Shown in pieces: positions 22,870 to 30,009 of a stretch of DNA of 30,009 nt. Under the pieces are notes generated by a model. The model saw only the letters and a list, made by a program, of their open reading frames with translations, was not told where the DNA came from and did not search any database. A program made the translations under genes and the position numbers. Each line of letters starts with the position of its first letter. The first letter of the stretch is position 1. Source of the DNA: Planctomycetota bacterium (GTDB lineage: Bacteria > Planctomycetota > Phycisphaerae > Sedimentisphaerales > Anaerohalosphaeraceae); NCBI GenBank assembly GCA_019456245.1, contig VRUF01000009.1, forward strand, positions 1 through 30,009. The letters run 5' to 3'.

Positions 22870-24255
22870 TTGGCCGCTATAAAAATCACAGAGAGTGTCC
22901 GCGAGGAAGTGCTTCAATACCTATTCTCCAAACCGGGTGAGCATTTTGGTTTCCTCTCAGCTAATGCATACCCAAGCACGAAGGGACCTGTCTTTTTAGT
23001 TCGTGAGTTTCTGCCAATTCGAGATGAACTGGTATCCGTTTCTAATGAAGGATGGGAGGTACATACCGAAGCGATTCTAGAGGTGGTAAACCATGCGGTG
23101 CTAAATCAAAGAGCCCTTATCGAAGTGCATAATCATGCTACGGGGATTGCACAATTCTCAACTATTGATCGTGATGGGTTGGAACAATTTATTCCCTATA
23201 TCCTCGATTCCCTGCCTGGTCGTCCATACGGGGCAACCGTCTGGACCCTGAGCGATGTGTATGGGGAGTACTTTGAAACGAGCGCACGAGGTAATCCGGT
23301 CCGGAGTATTACTACAGTGGGGGCCTCCTTCACACAATTGAATGCTGGACCAGGCAAGGCGGTACTGGACCCCCGCTTCATTCGCCAAGAATCTTGGCTT
23401 ACGTCTGCTGGACAAGCAGCTCTGGGCAAGCTCCGTATCGGGATTGTTGGTCTCGGTGGCACTGGCTCACTTGTTGTCCAAAACTTGGCATATCTTGGGA
23501 TCCAAGATTTTGTGTTGGTGGATGGTGACGACGCTGAAGAATCGAATATGAATAGACTTGTAACGGCATCTTTTGCCGATATGGAGACGCCGAAGACAAT
23601 CCTTGGGCGCAGGCTAATAAGGGGTATCAATCCTAAGGCATCGGTGATGGCTTTGAGAGCTGACCTGAGAACACTGCCTGTCATCGCTCTCTTGAAGGAA
23701 GTCGATGTTATTTTTGGCTGTGTGGACAATGATGGGGCGAGGTTGGTTTTGAACGAACTGTGTCGTGCCTATTATATACCTCTGTTCGATCTCGGTGTGG
23801 GATTGGATGCTGAAGATGGCAAAGTCATATCAGCGGGTGGGCGTGTCGTATCGGCTATCCCTGAAGGGCCTTGCCTTCACTGTCTTGGTGAAATTGACCA
23901 AAATGAAGCTCGATACTTACTTAGTTCCTCAAAGGAACAGGAGGTAGAGCATCGTCTTGGATATGTTGAGGGGCTGGATGTGCCGGCACCTGCAGTGATT
24001 TCCCTGAATGCCACAATTGCCTCCATAGCTGTGAATGAGTTTACTGTATTCATTACAGGAGCTCGTCCTCTGAATTATCTGCTCGATTATGACATGCTTG
24101 GAATGGCATACTCTGTTCCTTCCCAACGGTTAGATCCCCGGACGTCAACCCGGAAAACGGGGTGTGTTCAATGCTCCATCGAGGGAGAAGGAGACGAAGC
24201 ACAGATTGAACGTTACGTGAAAATAAGCAAAACAGGAGATACCCAAAATGACTAG
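22870..24255 (+). CDS. JAB metalloprotease-E1 adenylating enzyme fusion
   Basis: A 461-residue fusion. Residues 1-140 form a JAB/MPN peptidase with a complete metal site: E24 (GEHFGFLS), H87 and H89 (VHNHATG), S97 and D100 in the exact HxH-x7-SxxD spacing. Residues 185-435 form a ThiF/E1-type domain: GIVGLGGTGS (191-200) binds ATP, VDGDDAEESNMNR (218-229) follows, and zinc cysteines lie at C335/C338 and C432/C435. The other cysteines are C284 and C298, and neither sits in an obvious E1 thioester motif. The E1 half should activate the upstream modifier, and the JAB half should remove it from targets. The start is TTG, with GGAG about 9 bases upstream. It overlaps the GIY-YIG gene by 8 bases. 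Confidence 0.88.
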   Translation: MAAIKITESVREEVLQYLFSKPGEHFGFLSANAYPSTKGPVFLVREFLPIRDELVSVSNEGWEVHTEAILEVVNHAVLNQRALIEVHNHATGIAQFSTIDRDGLEQFIPYILDSLPGRPYGATVWTLSDVYGEYFETSARGNPVRSITTVGASFTQLNAGPGKAVLDPRFIRQESWLTSAGQAALGKLRIGIVGLGGTGSLVVQNLAYLGIQDFVLVDGDDAEESNMNRLVTASFADMETPKTILGRRLIRGINPKASVMALRADLRTLPVIALLKEVDVIFGCVDNDGARLVLNELCRAYYIPLFDLGVGLDAEDGKVISAGGRVVSAIPEGPCLHCLGEIDQNEARYLLSSSKEQEVEHRLGYVEGLDVPAPAVISLNATIASIAVNEFTVFITGARPLNYLLDYDMLGMAYSVPSQRLDPRTSTRKTGCVQCSIEGEGDEAQIERYVKISKTGDTQND

Positions 24256-24598
24256 TCACCAAACATGTGATTGGATAGGAAATAGTGGTAAACGGTATAA
24301 TTACTACATCCACTCGCTACCTACATCAATTGATCCTGGTCAGGACGGTAACTACATCTATGCCAAATTGAATAATCAGCAGCAGTGGATCCCAGTTTAT
24401 GTTGGCGAGGGTGATCTTGCGGATCGTTCAAGCAGTAGTCATCATCAAGCAGATTGTATAAGGAGAAAAGGTGCAACTCATTTTCATTGCCACTTAAATG
24501 CCAGCAAACAAGATCGTCGTTCTGAGGAACAGGACCTTCTCTCCAATTATCAAAACGCTTATCAGCCAAACGGGTGCAATGAACAGCTTGGTGGCTAG
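24248..24598 (+). CDS. GIY-YIG nuclease-like protein, last gene of the ubiquitin-like operon
   Basis: A 116-residue protein with a GIY-YIG-like pattern: GNYIYAK (34-40), then VYVGEGDLADR (50-60) with Y51, G53 and R60. Two histidines follow at 65-66, then RRSEEQDLL (90-98) with the candidate metal-binding E93 or E94, and PNGCNE near the end. Family members cut DNA, in homing endonucleases, UvrC and restriction enzymes. The gene starts within the last codons of the JAB-E1 gene, so it is translationally coupled to it. It could be the effector, released or activated by conjugation, or the modified target. A hairpin follows at 24621-24652. Confidence 0.7.
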   Translation: MTSHQTCDWIGNSGKRYNYYIHSLPTSIDPGQDGNYIYAKLNNQQQWIPVYVGEGDLADRSSSSHHQADCIRRKGATHFHCHLNASKQDRRSEEQDLLSNYQNAYQPNGCNEQLGG

Positions 24599-24620
24599 CC
24601 GTTTTTCTATCTGGAATGAA

Positions 24621-24677
24621 AAGCCCCACCGATCTTCCGACCAGTGGGGCTTCATGTCAGGTTGGCAGATAGCCAAC
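24621..24677 (+). terminator. Hairpins after the ubiquitin-like operon
   Basis: A 9-bp stem AAGCCCCAC (24621-24629) / GTGGGGCTT (24644-24652) with a 14-base loop, then a second, smaller hairpin GTTGGC / GCCAAC (24661-24677). There is no clear T-run. The first stem resembles the one at 11704-11729 (AAGCCCC / GGGGCTT). Confidence 0.55.
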
Positions 24678-24847
24678 TATCTTAGCAGTGAGGTCACATT
24701 TTGGTCATAGTAGCATCGTAAGATGTTGTTATTCATTGAGATAATAAACCGCAGCTCTGGCTCTTCGATAAACTTATCATCACACTCCCACATTGAGTTT
24801 CATAGTCTTTCGATCTTACATTTCTGGGTATCAAAAAGGGAATAATT

Positions 24848-26299
24848 ATGCCTTCTCTCTCAAAATCCAAGTTCCTTGCTGGCTGGCAATGTCCCAAAAA
24901 GCTATGGCTTGACGTTCACGAGCCAGATTTGGCTGAGCCCACATCGGCAGCACAACAACGTAGATTCGATCAGGGGATCAAAGTTGGGGAAATAGCTCGG
25001 AGATATTTCCCTGGCGGTGTTCTTATTGACGCAGACCACTTACACATCCCTGATGCCTTAGTTCAAACTCATGAGGCACTAATGAATCATGTAGATGTAG
25101 TCTTTGAGGGAGCATTTGACTTTGACAGCGTAGTTGTACGCCCTGACGTGATGCGTCGTAATGGGGGTGGATGGGAATTAATCGAAGTTAAGTCCTCAGC
25201 TAAGGTGAAGGATGAGCATATCCCAGATGTAGCGATCCAGCACTATGTTCTTAATGGAGCGGGCCTTACCATTGTCCGAGATTACCTGATGCATATTAAC
25301 AATCAGTGCGTCTATCCCGATCTCTCCAATTTGTTTACTATTGAGGATGTTACAAAGCATGTGAGCGCTCAATTACCCTCGATGGCTACTCAGGTTGCTG
25401 AATTTCGTCAACTATTAGAACTGACCGAGGCACCTAGTGTTAAAATCGGGAAGCAGTGTACCAATCCATTCGACTGTCCCTTCGTTGTTCACTGCTGGGA
25501 TTGGGTTCCAGAGAACTCCATTTATACTGTTCCACGCTTGACTTGGACTAAGAAGGATCAATTATCTAACAACGGTGTAGTCAAGGTTGTCGACTTGCCA
25601 ACAGGTTACCGTCTAACCGCTGCTCAAGAAAAATACGTCGATAGTGTGGTGAAAGAAGAGCCAACTATCCATTGGCCTGATATCAGGGATACATTATCAG
25701 AACTCAATTATCCGATTCACTTCCTTGATTTCGAAACAGATGCCCCGGCGATCCCCCGGTTTGACGGAATGCGGCCGTATGAGAAGTATCCATTCCAATT
25801 CAGTTGTCATATCCTTGCTGAGAATGACAACCTTAGGCACAAAGACTATTTGCATGAGGAGGAATCTGATCCCCGTGATACGATCCTGCACGCTCTTCTA
25901 GATGCTATTGACCAATCAGGTTCAGTAGTCGTATACCATGCCAGCTTTGAAACGGGAGTTCTCAAATCAATGGTCCATTGGTTTCCCGGATCCACGCAGC
26001 AAATTCAATCAATTATTGATCGGATCTGGGATATGGAGCTCATCTTCAAAGACCACTATATGGACTATCGATTTGGCGGCTCGAGTAGCTTTAAGGCGGT
26101 GTTGCCAGTACTGATACCCTCAATGAGTTACCAAGACCTTTTCGTACATAGCGGGGATGACGCTCAGGCTGTATGGAATAATATGATCGTACTGCCAGGG
26201 GGAGAAGAGAAGACAAGACTCATCTCCAATCTTAAAGAGTACTGTGGGCAGGACACCCTTGGAATGGTGGAAATATACAGGGTACTCAAAACTCATTAA
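24848..26299 (+). CDS. DUF2779 protein: Cas4-like nuclease plus DEDD exonuclease
   Basis: A 483-residue protein joining two nuclease-like parts. The N-terminal half is Cas4/RecB-like: C15 (GWQCPKKLW), D100, the IEVKSS motif with E113 and K115, and Q131-x-Y133. Cysteines C204, C210 and C216 with C15 could bind an iron-sulfur cluster. The C-terminal half is DnaQ-like: D294 and E296 in HFLDFETDAP, VVYHASFETGVL (361-372) and YCGQDT with D469. The family is known in bacteria and archaea, but its role is not settled. The AAGGGA site 8 bases before the ATG supports the start. It is the last gene before the attachment site and may be a stand-alone element gene. Confidence 0.85.
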   Translation: MPSLSKSKFLAGWQCPKKLWLDVHEPDLAEPTSAAQQRRFDQGIKVGEIARRYFPGGVLIDADHLHIPDALVQTHEALMNHVDVVFEGAFDFDSVVVRPDVMRRNGGGWELIEVKSSAKVKDEHIPDVAIQHYVLNGAGLTIVRDYLMHINNQCVYPDLSNLFTIEDVTKHVSAQLPSMATQVAEFRQLLELTEAPSVKIGKQCTNPFDCPFVVHCWDWVPENSIYTVPRLTWTKKDQLSNNGVVKVVDLPTGYRLTAAQEKYVDSVVKEEPTIHWPDIRDTLSELNYPIHFLDFETDAPAIPRFDGMRPYEKYPFQFSCHILAENDNLRHKDYLHEEESDPRDTILHALLDAIDQSGSVVVYHASFETGVLKSMVHWFPGSTQQIQSIIDRIWDMELIFKDHYMDYRFGGSSSFKAVLPVLIPSMSYQDLFVHSGDDAQAVWNNMIVLPGGEEKTRLISNLKEYCGQDTLGMVEIYRVLKTH

Positions 26300-26412
26300 A
26301 AGGGCACAAGCCTCCTCTGCCTGGAGAAGAACACCCCAGAATATCGATACCAACCTAGATCAAATTGTTACCCCATTGCAACCATCAGGTCTTTTTCCGA
26401 CGGACGGAGTGT

Positions 26413-26457
26413 GCCCTTACAAGGCGGAGGTCGCAGGTTCGAGTCCTGCAGCGTCCA
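26413..26457 (+). other. tRNA-Val(UAC) 3' fragment, attachment site candidate
   Basis: The anticodon stem-loop GCC-CTTACAA-GGC (anticodon TAC) is followed by a 5-base variable loop and a full T-arm (GCAGG-TTCGAGT-CCTGC). The 3' acceptor strand AGCGTCC and discriminator A follow, then CGA instead of CCA. No matching 5' acceptor (GGACGCT) or D-arm lies upstream, so it is not a complete tRNA gene. Identity starting at the anticodon loop is typical of tyrosine-integrase attachment sites. The complete tRNA should lie at the other end of the element, left of the window. Confidence 0.75.
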
Positions 26458-26462
26458 CGACG

Positions 26463-26496
26463 AAAGCCCTGCAAGAAGCGGGGCTTTTTCGTTTTC
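26463..26496 (+). terminator. Intrinsic terminator of the tRNA fragment
   Basis: A 10-bp stem (AAAGCCCTGC, loop AAGAA, GCGGGGCTTT; one G-T pair) followed by TTCGTTTTC. It is the most convincing intrinsic terminator in the window and probably came with the tRNA gene. Confidence 0.85.
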
Positions 26497-26515
26497 TGAT
26501 GAGCGCCGCCCTTAT

Positions 26516-26555
26516 CCGTCTGCGTCCCGGAGGACCGGGACTACGCCGGACAGGC
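26516..26555. repeat. Palindromic GC-rich repeat
   Basis: The core GTCCCGG-AGGA-CCGGGAC (26524-26541) is a perfect 7-bp hairpin, flanked by imperfect arms (CCGTCTGC and TACGCCGGACAGG). It looks like a REP-type intergenic repeat and runs directly into the second tRNA fragment. Confidence 0.55.
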
Positions 26556-26655
26556 AAGGCGGAGGTCGCAGGTTCGCCCCGCCCCGCCTCCAGCGGGATT
26601 TGAACACATCCTGCGGGATTTGTCCCGCCAGCGGCGGGAAGTCCTGCAGCGTCCA
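26555..26655 (+). other. Second tRNA-Val 3' fragment, interrupted
   Basis: Bases 26555-26576 equal 26420-26441 of the first fragment, and 26640-26656 equal 26442-26458. Between them lies a 63-base insertion (26577-26639) that splits the T-loop after TTCG. The second fragment lacks the anticodon loop's left side. It is thus a dead copy, perhaps the attachment site of an earlier integration. Confidence 0.75.
26577..26639. repeat. 63-base palindromic insertion in the T-loop
   Basis: It contains the unit GCGGGATTTG twice at a 20-base spacing (26593-26602, 26613-26622) and the perfect hairpin TCCCGCC-AGC-GGCGGGA (26623-26639). No obvious target-site duplication flanks it. Similar units occur at 26763-26802. 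Confidence 0.7.
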
Positions 26656-26665
26656 CACATCAAAG

Positions 26666-26700
26666 AAAGCCTCCATTTACGGGAGGCTTTGTGTTTATTC
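26666..26700 (+). terminator. Terminator after the second tRNA fragment
   Basis: Stem AAAGCCTCC (26666-26674) / GGAGGCTTT (26682-26690) with a 7-base loop, then GTGTTTATTC. Its sequence differs from the terminator of the first fragment, so the two fragments are not a plain tandem duplication. Confidence 0.75.
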
Positions 26701-26751
26701 GGAGGTCGGCCTCAGCATAGTTCTAAATCATCTCAGCAGCACCCCCGCCGC

Positions 26752-26802
26752 CCCGCCGGAAGGCGGGACTGGTCCCGCAGGAAGCGGGGTTGGCGGGACT
26801 TG
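26752..26802. repeat. GC-rich hairpin cluster
   Basis: Two hairpins, CCCGCC-GGAA-GGCGGG (26752-26767) and CCCGC-AGGAA-GCGGG (26774-26788), with units GCGGGACTGG (26763-26772) and GCGGGACTTG (26793-26802). They belong to the same family as the insertion at 26577-26639. They end 8 bases before the stop of the minus-strand gene. Confidence 0.65.
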
Positions 26803-26809
26803 CGTATCT

Positions 26810-29800
26810 CTATTTCAACAAAAGCATCTTCCGGGTCAGCATGAGGCCATCGGCCTGCAGCACGACAAAATACACCCCCGAAGCCACGCTCCGTCCTGCC
26901 CGGTCCCGGCCATGCCAGACGATCTCGTGGTAGCCCAGGTCCTGCCAGTCATCGATGAGGGCAGCGATCTCCCGGCCCAGCAGGTTGTAGACCCGCAGGG
27001 AGACCTTCGCAGGCTTCGGCAGCGCGTACTCGATGGTAGTGGAGGGGTTGAAGGGGTTGGGATAGTTCTGCGACAGGGCGAACTCCTCCGGCAGCTGGGC
27101 CAGGGCCTCCTCGATGGCCCCCTGCACGTAATCGGGCGTACCGGTGATGACCTTAAAGTGGTAGGGCAGCTCCCCGCGGTAGTCCGTGATGGCTTCAGGC
27201 GGCACGCCGGCGGTGAGGTCGTATACCTGCCTCTGGGCGAGATCAAGGAGCACCACCTGCACACCCGGCGGCACTTCGCCCTGGAGCTCGCAGGCGAGGG
27301 TAATAGGGCCGGTCTCTCCCCGGCTCCGTAGATCCAGGTCCCAGACGCCGTTGGCCTCATCCAGGGCACGCACATCGGAGGTGAACAGGGACATCCCGGA
27401 GTTCGGCGACCAATCCGGCCGGTCCATGGCCAGGGAGACATACCCTTCCAGGTAAGGCGGCTCGGGGTGGTCATACTCATCCCGGTCCTCCGACGCGCCC
27501 TGGATACGACCGACGGTGTTGCCCTCGTCGAAGTAGTGGGTACCCTCAACGGTGATCTCCAGGAGCCAGCCATCGACCGGTTGCTCCGCGCTTTTAGCCA
27601 GGAGCGTCTTGGCCAGGCTGGGCGGCCTGAGCTCCAGGGTCTGGTCCTGGTCGGTGTCGTTGTAGATGATGTAGCCGCCCCAGGGTCTGAAAGTGTCCTG
27701 CACCTGCCCCAGGGACCAGCCCTCCTGCCCGCCGGAACCGAACGCGCCGTAGGCGTAGGGCCCGATGAAGGTGCCCTGGTCGGCGGCTACCGTCACCGGG
27801 AAGGGATAGGGCGAGGAGACCAGGCGCCACTTGCGCGAGGGCAGGGTCAGGCTCCAGCCGGTTAAGTCCACCGACTGCCCGGCGCCCAGGGTGAAGTGGA
27901 CCTCCTCTTCAACGACCTGCTTGAGGAAGTAGCTCTGTCCGGAGGCGAAGCTACCGGCCGCGGCATAATCATCCGGCCCCGGCCCTACGTACTGGAAGAT
28001 CTTCCACGTCTCGTCCGAAGGGGCGCTTTCCAGCGGGGACTGGATGATACTGCTCACAGAGGTATCCGCAATATCGCCGGGGATGGATATGAGCCGCCAC
28101 TTGTTCTTGGGGAAGCCGTAGCGAAAGGCGCTGCCGGCCGTGCTGGAAGTGATGGTGCCGGGTGGGTACTGAACCTGGATGGAGGCCGTATCCGAGCGGC
28201 TGACGTTGCCGGAACTGTCCTCAGCAGCGATGTAGTAGACCACGCCCGCCGGGGTTACGGCGGTCATGGGGACGGTACCGCTATAGGTGTCGGCACTCGG
28301 GCTGGACATGGACACCTGGCTGTAGCTGCTCGCGCCGCCCCTGGCATAGTAGAGCGTGGCCGATTGGATGCCGCCCCCATCGGTGACCGTGGCGGAGACG
28401 GTGATTGCATTGCCGATACTGGGACTGGTGGTAGCCGCCACGTTCGCAATCGCCGGTCCCTCGGTATCCGACCACCGCCCGATAGCGAACTGGCTGAAGC
28501 CGGTGAGACCCGCGAAGGTCACCGTGCTGTCGATGGCCGTAGCCCCCGACCGGATGGCCGCCCACTCGCCGCTGCCGTTGCTTTCCCGCCGGAGCAGTTT
28601 CAGGTTCCCCGGTGCGCTCTGCTCACCGGCGTCAAAGGCGCCCGTACCCAGGTTGAGGGTCATGTCTACCATGAAGGTCCCGCTGCCGGTGTGGGTGATG
28701 GTCCAGTAGCGATCGGCGACCAGGGTGATATTGGCAGGCAGGGTGCCGCCGGGATCGGCATCGAAGGCGGCCACCTGGATGGTATCGGTGCCGGACTGAC
28801 TGGTGAAGTTCAGGACTATATCAGTGCCGGGGAAGGCCACCTCACCGGTGCCGGTAATATACCCGGTTGCCGTGCCCAGCCAGCCGCCCTCCTGGTACAG
28901 CGCCCCAATTTCAGCCTCGCTCAGGGCGCGGTTGTAGATGCGGGCATCGTCCACCTGGCCGTTTAAATAATGATATGCACCAGCTTCGTCTGATGCAATA
29001 TACAAAGGGTATGAACTATCAAGAATCGTACCTACTAAGTTCTTGTCTCCTTTAAGCGCGCCATTTACATATAGCTTCATAACAGTTCCATCGTAAGAGG
29101 CTAGAACATGAGTCCACTCATTAAGCGGTGGCACGACGTTCACCCACATGATTCCCACACCAGCCAAGTAAAATCCTGTCGAATCACCCAGACCCTTTAC
29201 GTAAAATTCTTCGTGTTTGTTGAAAAGTGGATTATCCTCGGTGTTCCACGCATTTATTCTCGTCCATATGGAGAGTGTAATAGAATCGGTCCAACTATGG
29301 AAATCGTCAATCCTAAGCACATCATCCACCCCGTCAAAACTGTATGCGCTGCCGGCATTCCCGAACCGGTCCGCTTCCAGCGCGGCCCCGTAAACCGTGC
29401 CGTTGTTCCCATTCCCGCTCTCGTCGTTGGCATTGCCGCTGAAGGGGTAGTAGGCCACGAGGCCGACCCGCAGGGGATCATAAGGCGTGGCGTTTACCTC
29501 CTCTGTGGCCGCACTGTAGTTCCCGCTCTCATCCACAGCCGCCACCTTGAAGTAGTAGGTGGTGTCGTTGGTCAGGCCCGTTGCGGTGAAGCTGGTGTCG
29601 GGCGGGAGCACCTTCCCCACCGAGTCGGCGCTGGTAGGGGTAAAGCCTTGCGTGGTGTCCTGGTAGACCACGTAGTGGGAGAGGTCCAGCTCAGTATTTG
29701 GCGACCAGGTGAGGGTGACCTGCCCGTTGCCGGTGGCGGCGGCCAGGCCGGTGGGGGCGGCGGGGAGCGGCCAGCCGTCCTCGTAATACAGGGCCTCGAT

Positions 29801-30009
29801 CTCGGCGGCGCTCAGGGCGCGGCTGTAGATGCGGATGTCGTCGATCAGGCCGTCGAAATTATTGCCACCAGACGTATACTGCCCAATGTAGACATCATTA
29901 CTCGTTGTATCTATTGATCCGGTAAATGCCTCGCTGGTATCCAGACTTCCATTGATGTAAATGGCCATCTGCGAGCCGTCATAATTCATTATGAAATGGT
30001 ATTGCTTAT
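26810..30009 (-). CDS. Secreted multidomain LamG/FN3 protein with C-terminal sorting domain (5' end outside window)
   Basis: The frame continues past the window edge, so the N-terminus, including any signal peptide, is missing. Domains in order from base 30009: the end of a LamG/concanavalin-like domain (about 1-75), a fibronectin type III domain (about 80-170), and a second LamG domain (about 175-370: VAYYPFSGNANDESGNGNNG ... DDARIYNRALSEAEI). A beta-rich domain (about 371-510) and an Ig-like domain (about 511-610: VSATVTDGGGIQSATLYYAR) follow, then a long region of unknown fold (about 611-970). The C-terminal sorting domain contains SQNYPNPFNPSTTIEYAL and ends GVYFVVLQADGLMLTRKMLLLK-like, as in type IX secretion cargo and related FCB-group proteins. 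It probably acts at the cell surface or outside, in adhesion or glycan binding. Two stretches inside the LamG domains are AT-richer than the rest. It is chromosomal, not part of the island. Confidence 0.88.
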   Translation of the reverse strand, partial: KQYHFIMNYDGSQMAIYINGSLDTSEAFTGSIDTTSNDVYIGQYTSGGNNFDGLIDDIRIYSRALSAAEIEALYYEDGWPLPAAPTGLAAATGNGQVTLTWSPNTELDLSHYVVYQDTTQGFTPTSADSVGKVLPPDTSFTATGLTNDTTYYFKVAAVDESGNYSAATEEVNATPYDPLRVGLVAYYPFSGNANDESGNGNNGTVYGAALEADRFGNAGSAYSFDGVDDVLRIDDFHSWTDSITLSIWTRINAWNTEDNPLFNKHEEFYVKGLGDSTGFYLAGVGIMWVNVVPPLNEWTHVLASYDGTVMKLYVNGALKGDKNLVGTILDSSYPLYIASDEAGAYHYLNGQVDDARIYNRALSEAEIGALYQEGGWLGTATGYITGTGEVAFPGTDIVLNFTSQSGTDTIQVAAFDADPGGTLPANITLVADRYWTITHTGSGTFMVDMTLNLGTGAFDAGEQSAPGNLKLLRRESNGSGEWAAIRSGATAIDSTVTFAGLTGFSQFAIGRWSDTEGPAIANVAATTSPSIGNAITVSATVTDGGGIQSATLYYARGGASSYSQVSMSSPSADTYSGTVPMTAVTPAGVVYYIAAEDSSGNVSRSDTASIQVQYPPGTITSSTAGSAFRYGFPKNKWRLISIPGDIADTSVSSIIQSPLESAPSDETWKIFQYVGPGPDDYAAAGSFASGQSYFLKQVVEEEVHFTLGAGQSVDLTGWSLTLPSRKWRLVSSPYPFPVTVAADQGTFIGPYAYGAFGSGGQEGWSLGQVQDTFRPWGGYIIYNDTDQDQTLELRPPSLAKTLLAKSAEQPVDGWLLEITVEGTHYFDEGNTVGRIQGASEDRDEYDHPEPPYLEGYVSLAMDRPDWSPNSGMSLFTSDVRALDEANGVWDLDLRSRGETGPITLACELQGEVPPGVQVVLLDLAQRQVYDLTAGVPPEAITDYRGELPYHFKVITGTPDYVQGAIEEALAQLPEEFALSQNYPNPFNPSTTIEYALPKPAKVSLRVYNLLGREIAALIDDWQDLGYHEIVWHGRDRAGRSVASGVYFVVLQADGLMLTRKMLLLK

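Larger units (their letters stand above)
26300..26809. other. Element end: tRNA fragments, terminators and GC palindromes
   Basis: This 510-base stretch has no protein gene I can support; its plus-strand open frames are caused by GC-rich repeats. It holds two tRNA-Val 3' fragments, two terminators and palindromic GC-rich repeats, listed separately. Composition changes here from AT-rich island to GC-rich chromosome. Confidence 0.75.

Noticed and set aside
22238..24598. CBASS with Cap2/Cap3
   Set aside because: No cyclase (CD-NTase) gene and no CBASS effector lie nearby; E1 and JAB are fused and accompanied by a separate ubiquitin-like gene.
26401..26460. Complete tRNA gene
   Set aside because: The anticodon and T-arms are present, but the D-arm and 5' acceptor strand are missing and the 3' end reads CGA; only a fragment remains.
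26411..29917. Long plus-strand frames of 89-356 codons opposite the LamG gene
   Set aside because: They lie in GC-rich DNA antisense to a clear multidomain gene, show no motif or ribosome site, and have repetitive composition typical of shadow frames.
1..30009. CRISPR arrays and insertion sequences
   Set aside because: I saw no regularly spaced direct repeats with spacers and no DDE or HUH transposase; the repeated segments found are coding fragments or GC palindromes.

Overview
The window looks bacterial. Several starts follow clear Shine-Dalgarno sites (for example AAGGAG before 22238 and GGAGG before 10959), TTG starts recur, and the right-hand gene ends in the NYPNPFNPSTTI-type secretion/sorting domain common in FCB-group lineages (KSB1, Marinimicrobia, Ignavibacteria and relatives). 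I cannot name the organism from sequence alone. Base composition breaks sharply near 26.4 kb: left of it is AT-richer accessory DNA, right of it is GC-rich chromosome carrying a long surface protein with LamG domains.

Layout. 1-5069: a helicase (5' end off the window) and an Eco57I-like adenine methyltransferase, overlapping like a restriction-modification pair. 5073-9896: a compact minus-strand operon with a HerA/DUF87-type ATPase, a beta-class DNA methyltransferase, a coiled-coil protein, a CHC2/TOPRIM primase, a winged-helix protein and a methylase-like protein without a catalytic motif. It reads as the replication/mobility core of an element. 9989-12396: radC, DUF2958 and two copies of a small gene, mixed with radC 3' remnants. 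12509-19511: defence-like cassettes, namely DUF6338 membrane protein plus acidic miniprotein, HD phosphohydrolase plus Panacea/YwgA-like protein, and OLD-type ATPase-TOPRIM followed by a PD-(D/E)XK-like protein. Related 24-codon repeats sit between the last two sets. 19723-20940: tyrosine recombinase. 20928-24598: an XRE and ImmA/IrrE pair, divergent from an operon encoding a ubiquitin-like protein, an E2-fold protein without cysteine, a JAB-E1 fusion and a GIY-YIG nuclease-like protein. 24848-26299: DUF2779 protein combining a Cas4-like nuclease with a DEDD exonuclease. 26413-26690: two 3' fragments of a tRNA-Val(UAC), each followed by a terminator; the second is split by a palindromic insertion. 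This is best read as the attachment-site end of an integrated element.

Overall this looks like the right-hand part of an integrative element used as a defence island. The most interesting unit is the ubiquitin-like conjugation operon at 22.2-24.6 kb with its putative nuclease and divergent XRE/ImmA switch. The HD/Panacea-like pair, the repeat-bounded cassettes and the gene-conversion tract between the two small paralogs also deserve attention.
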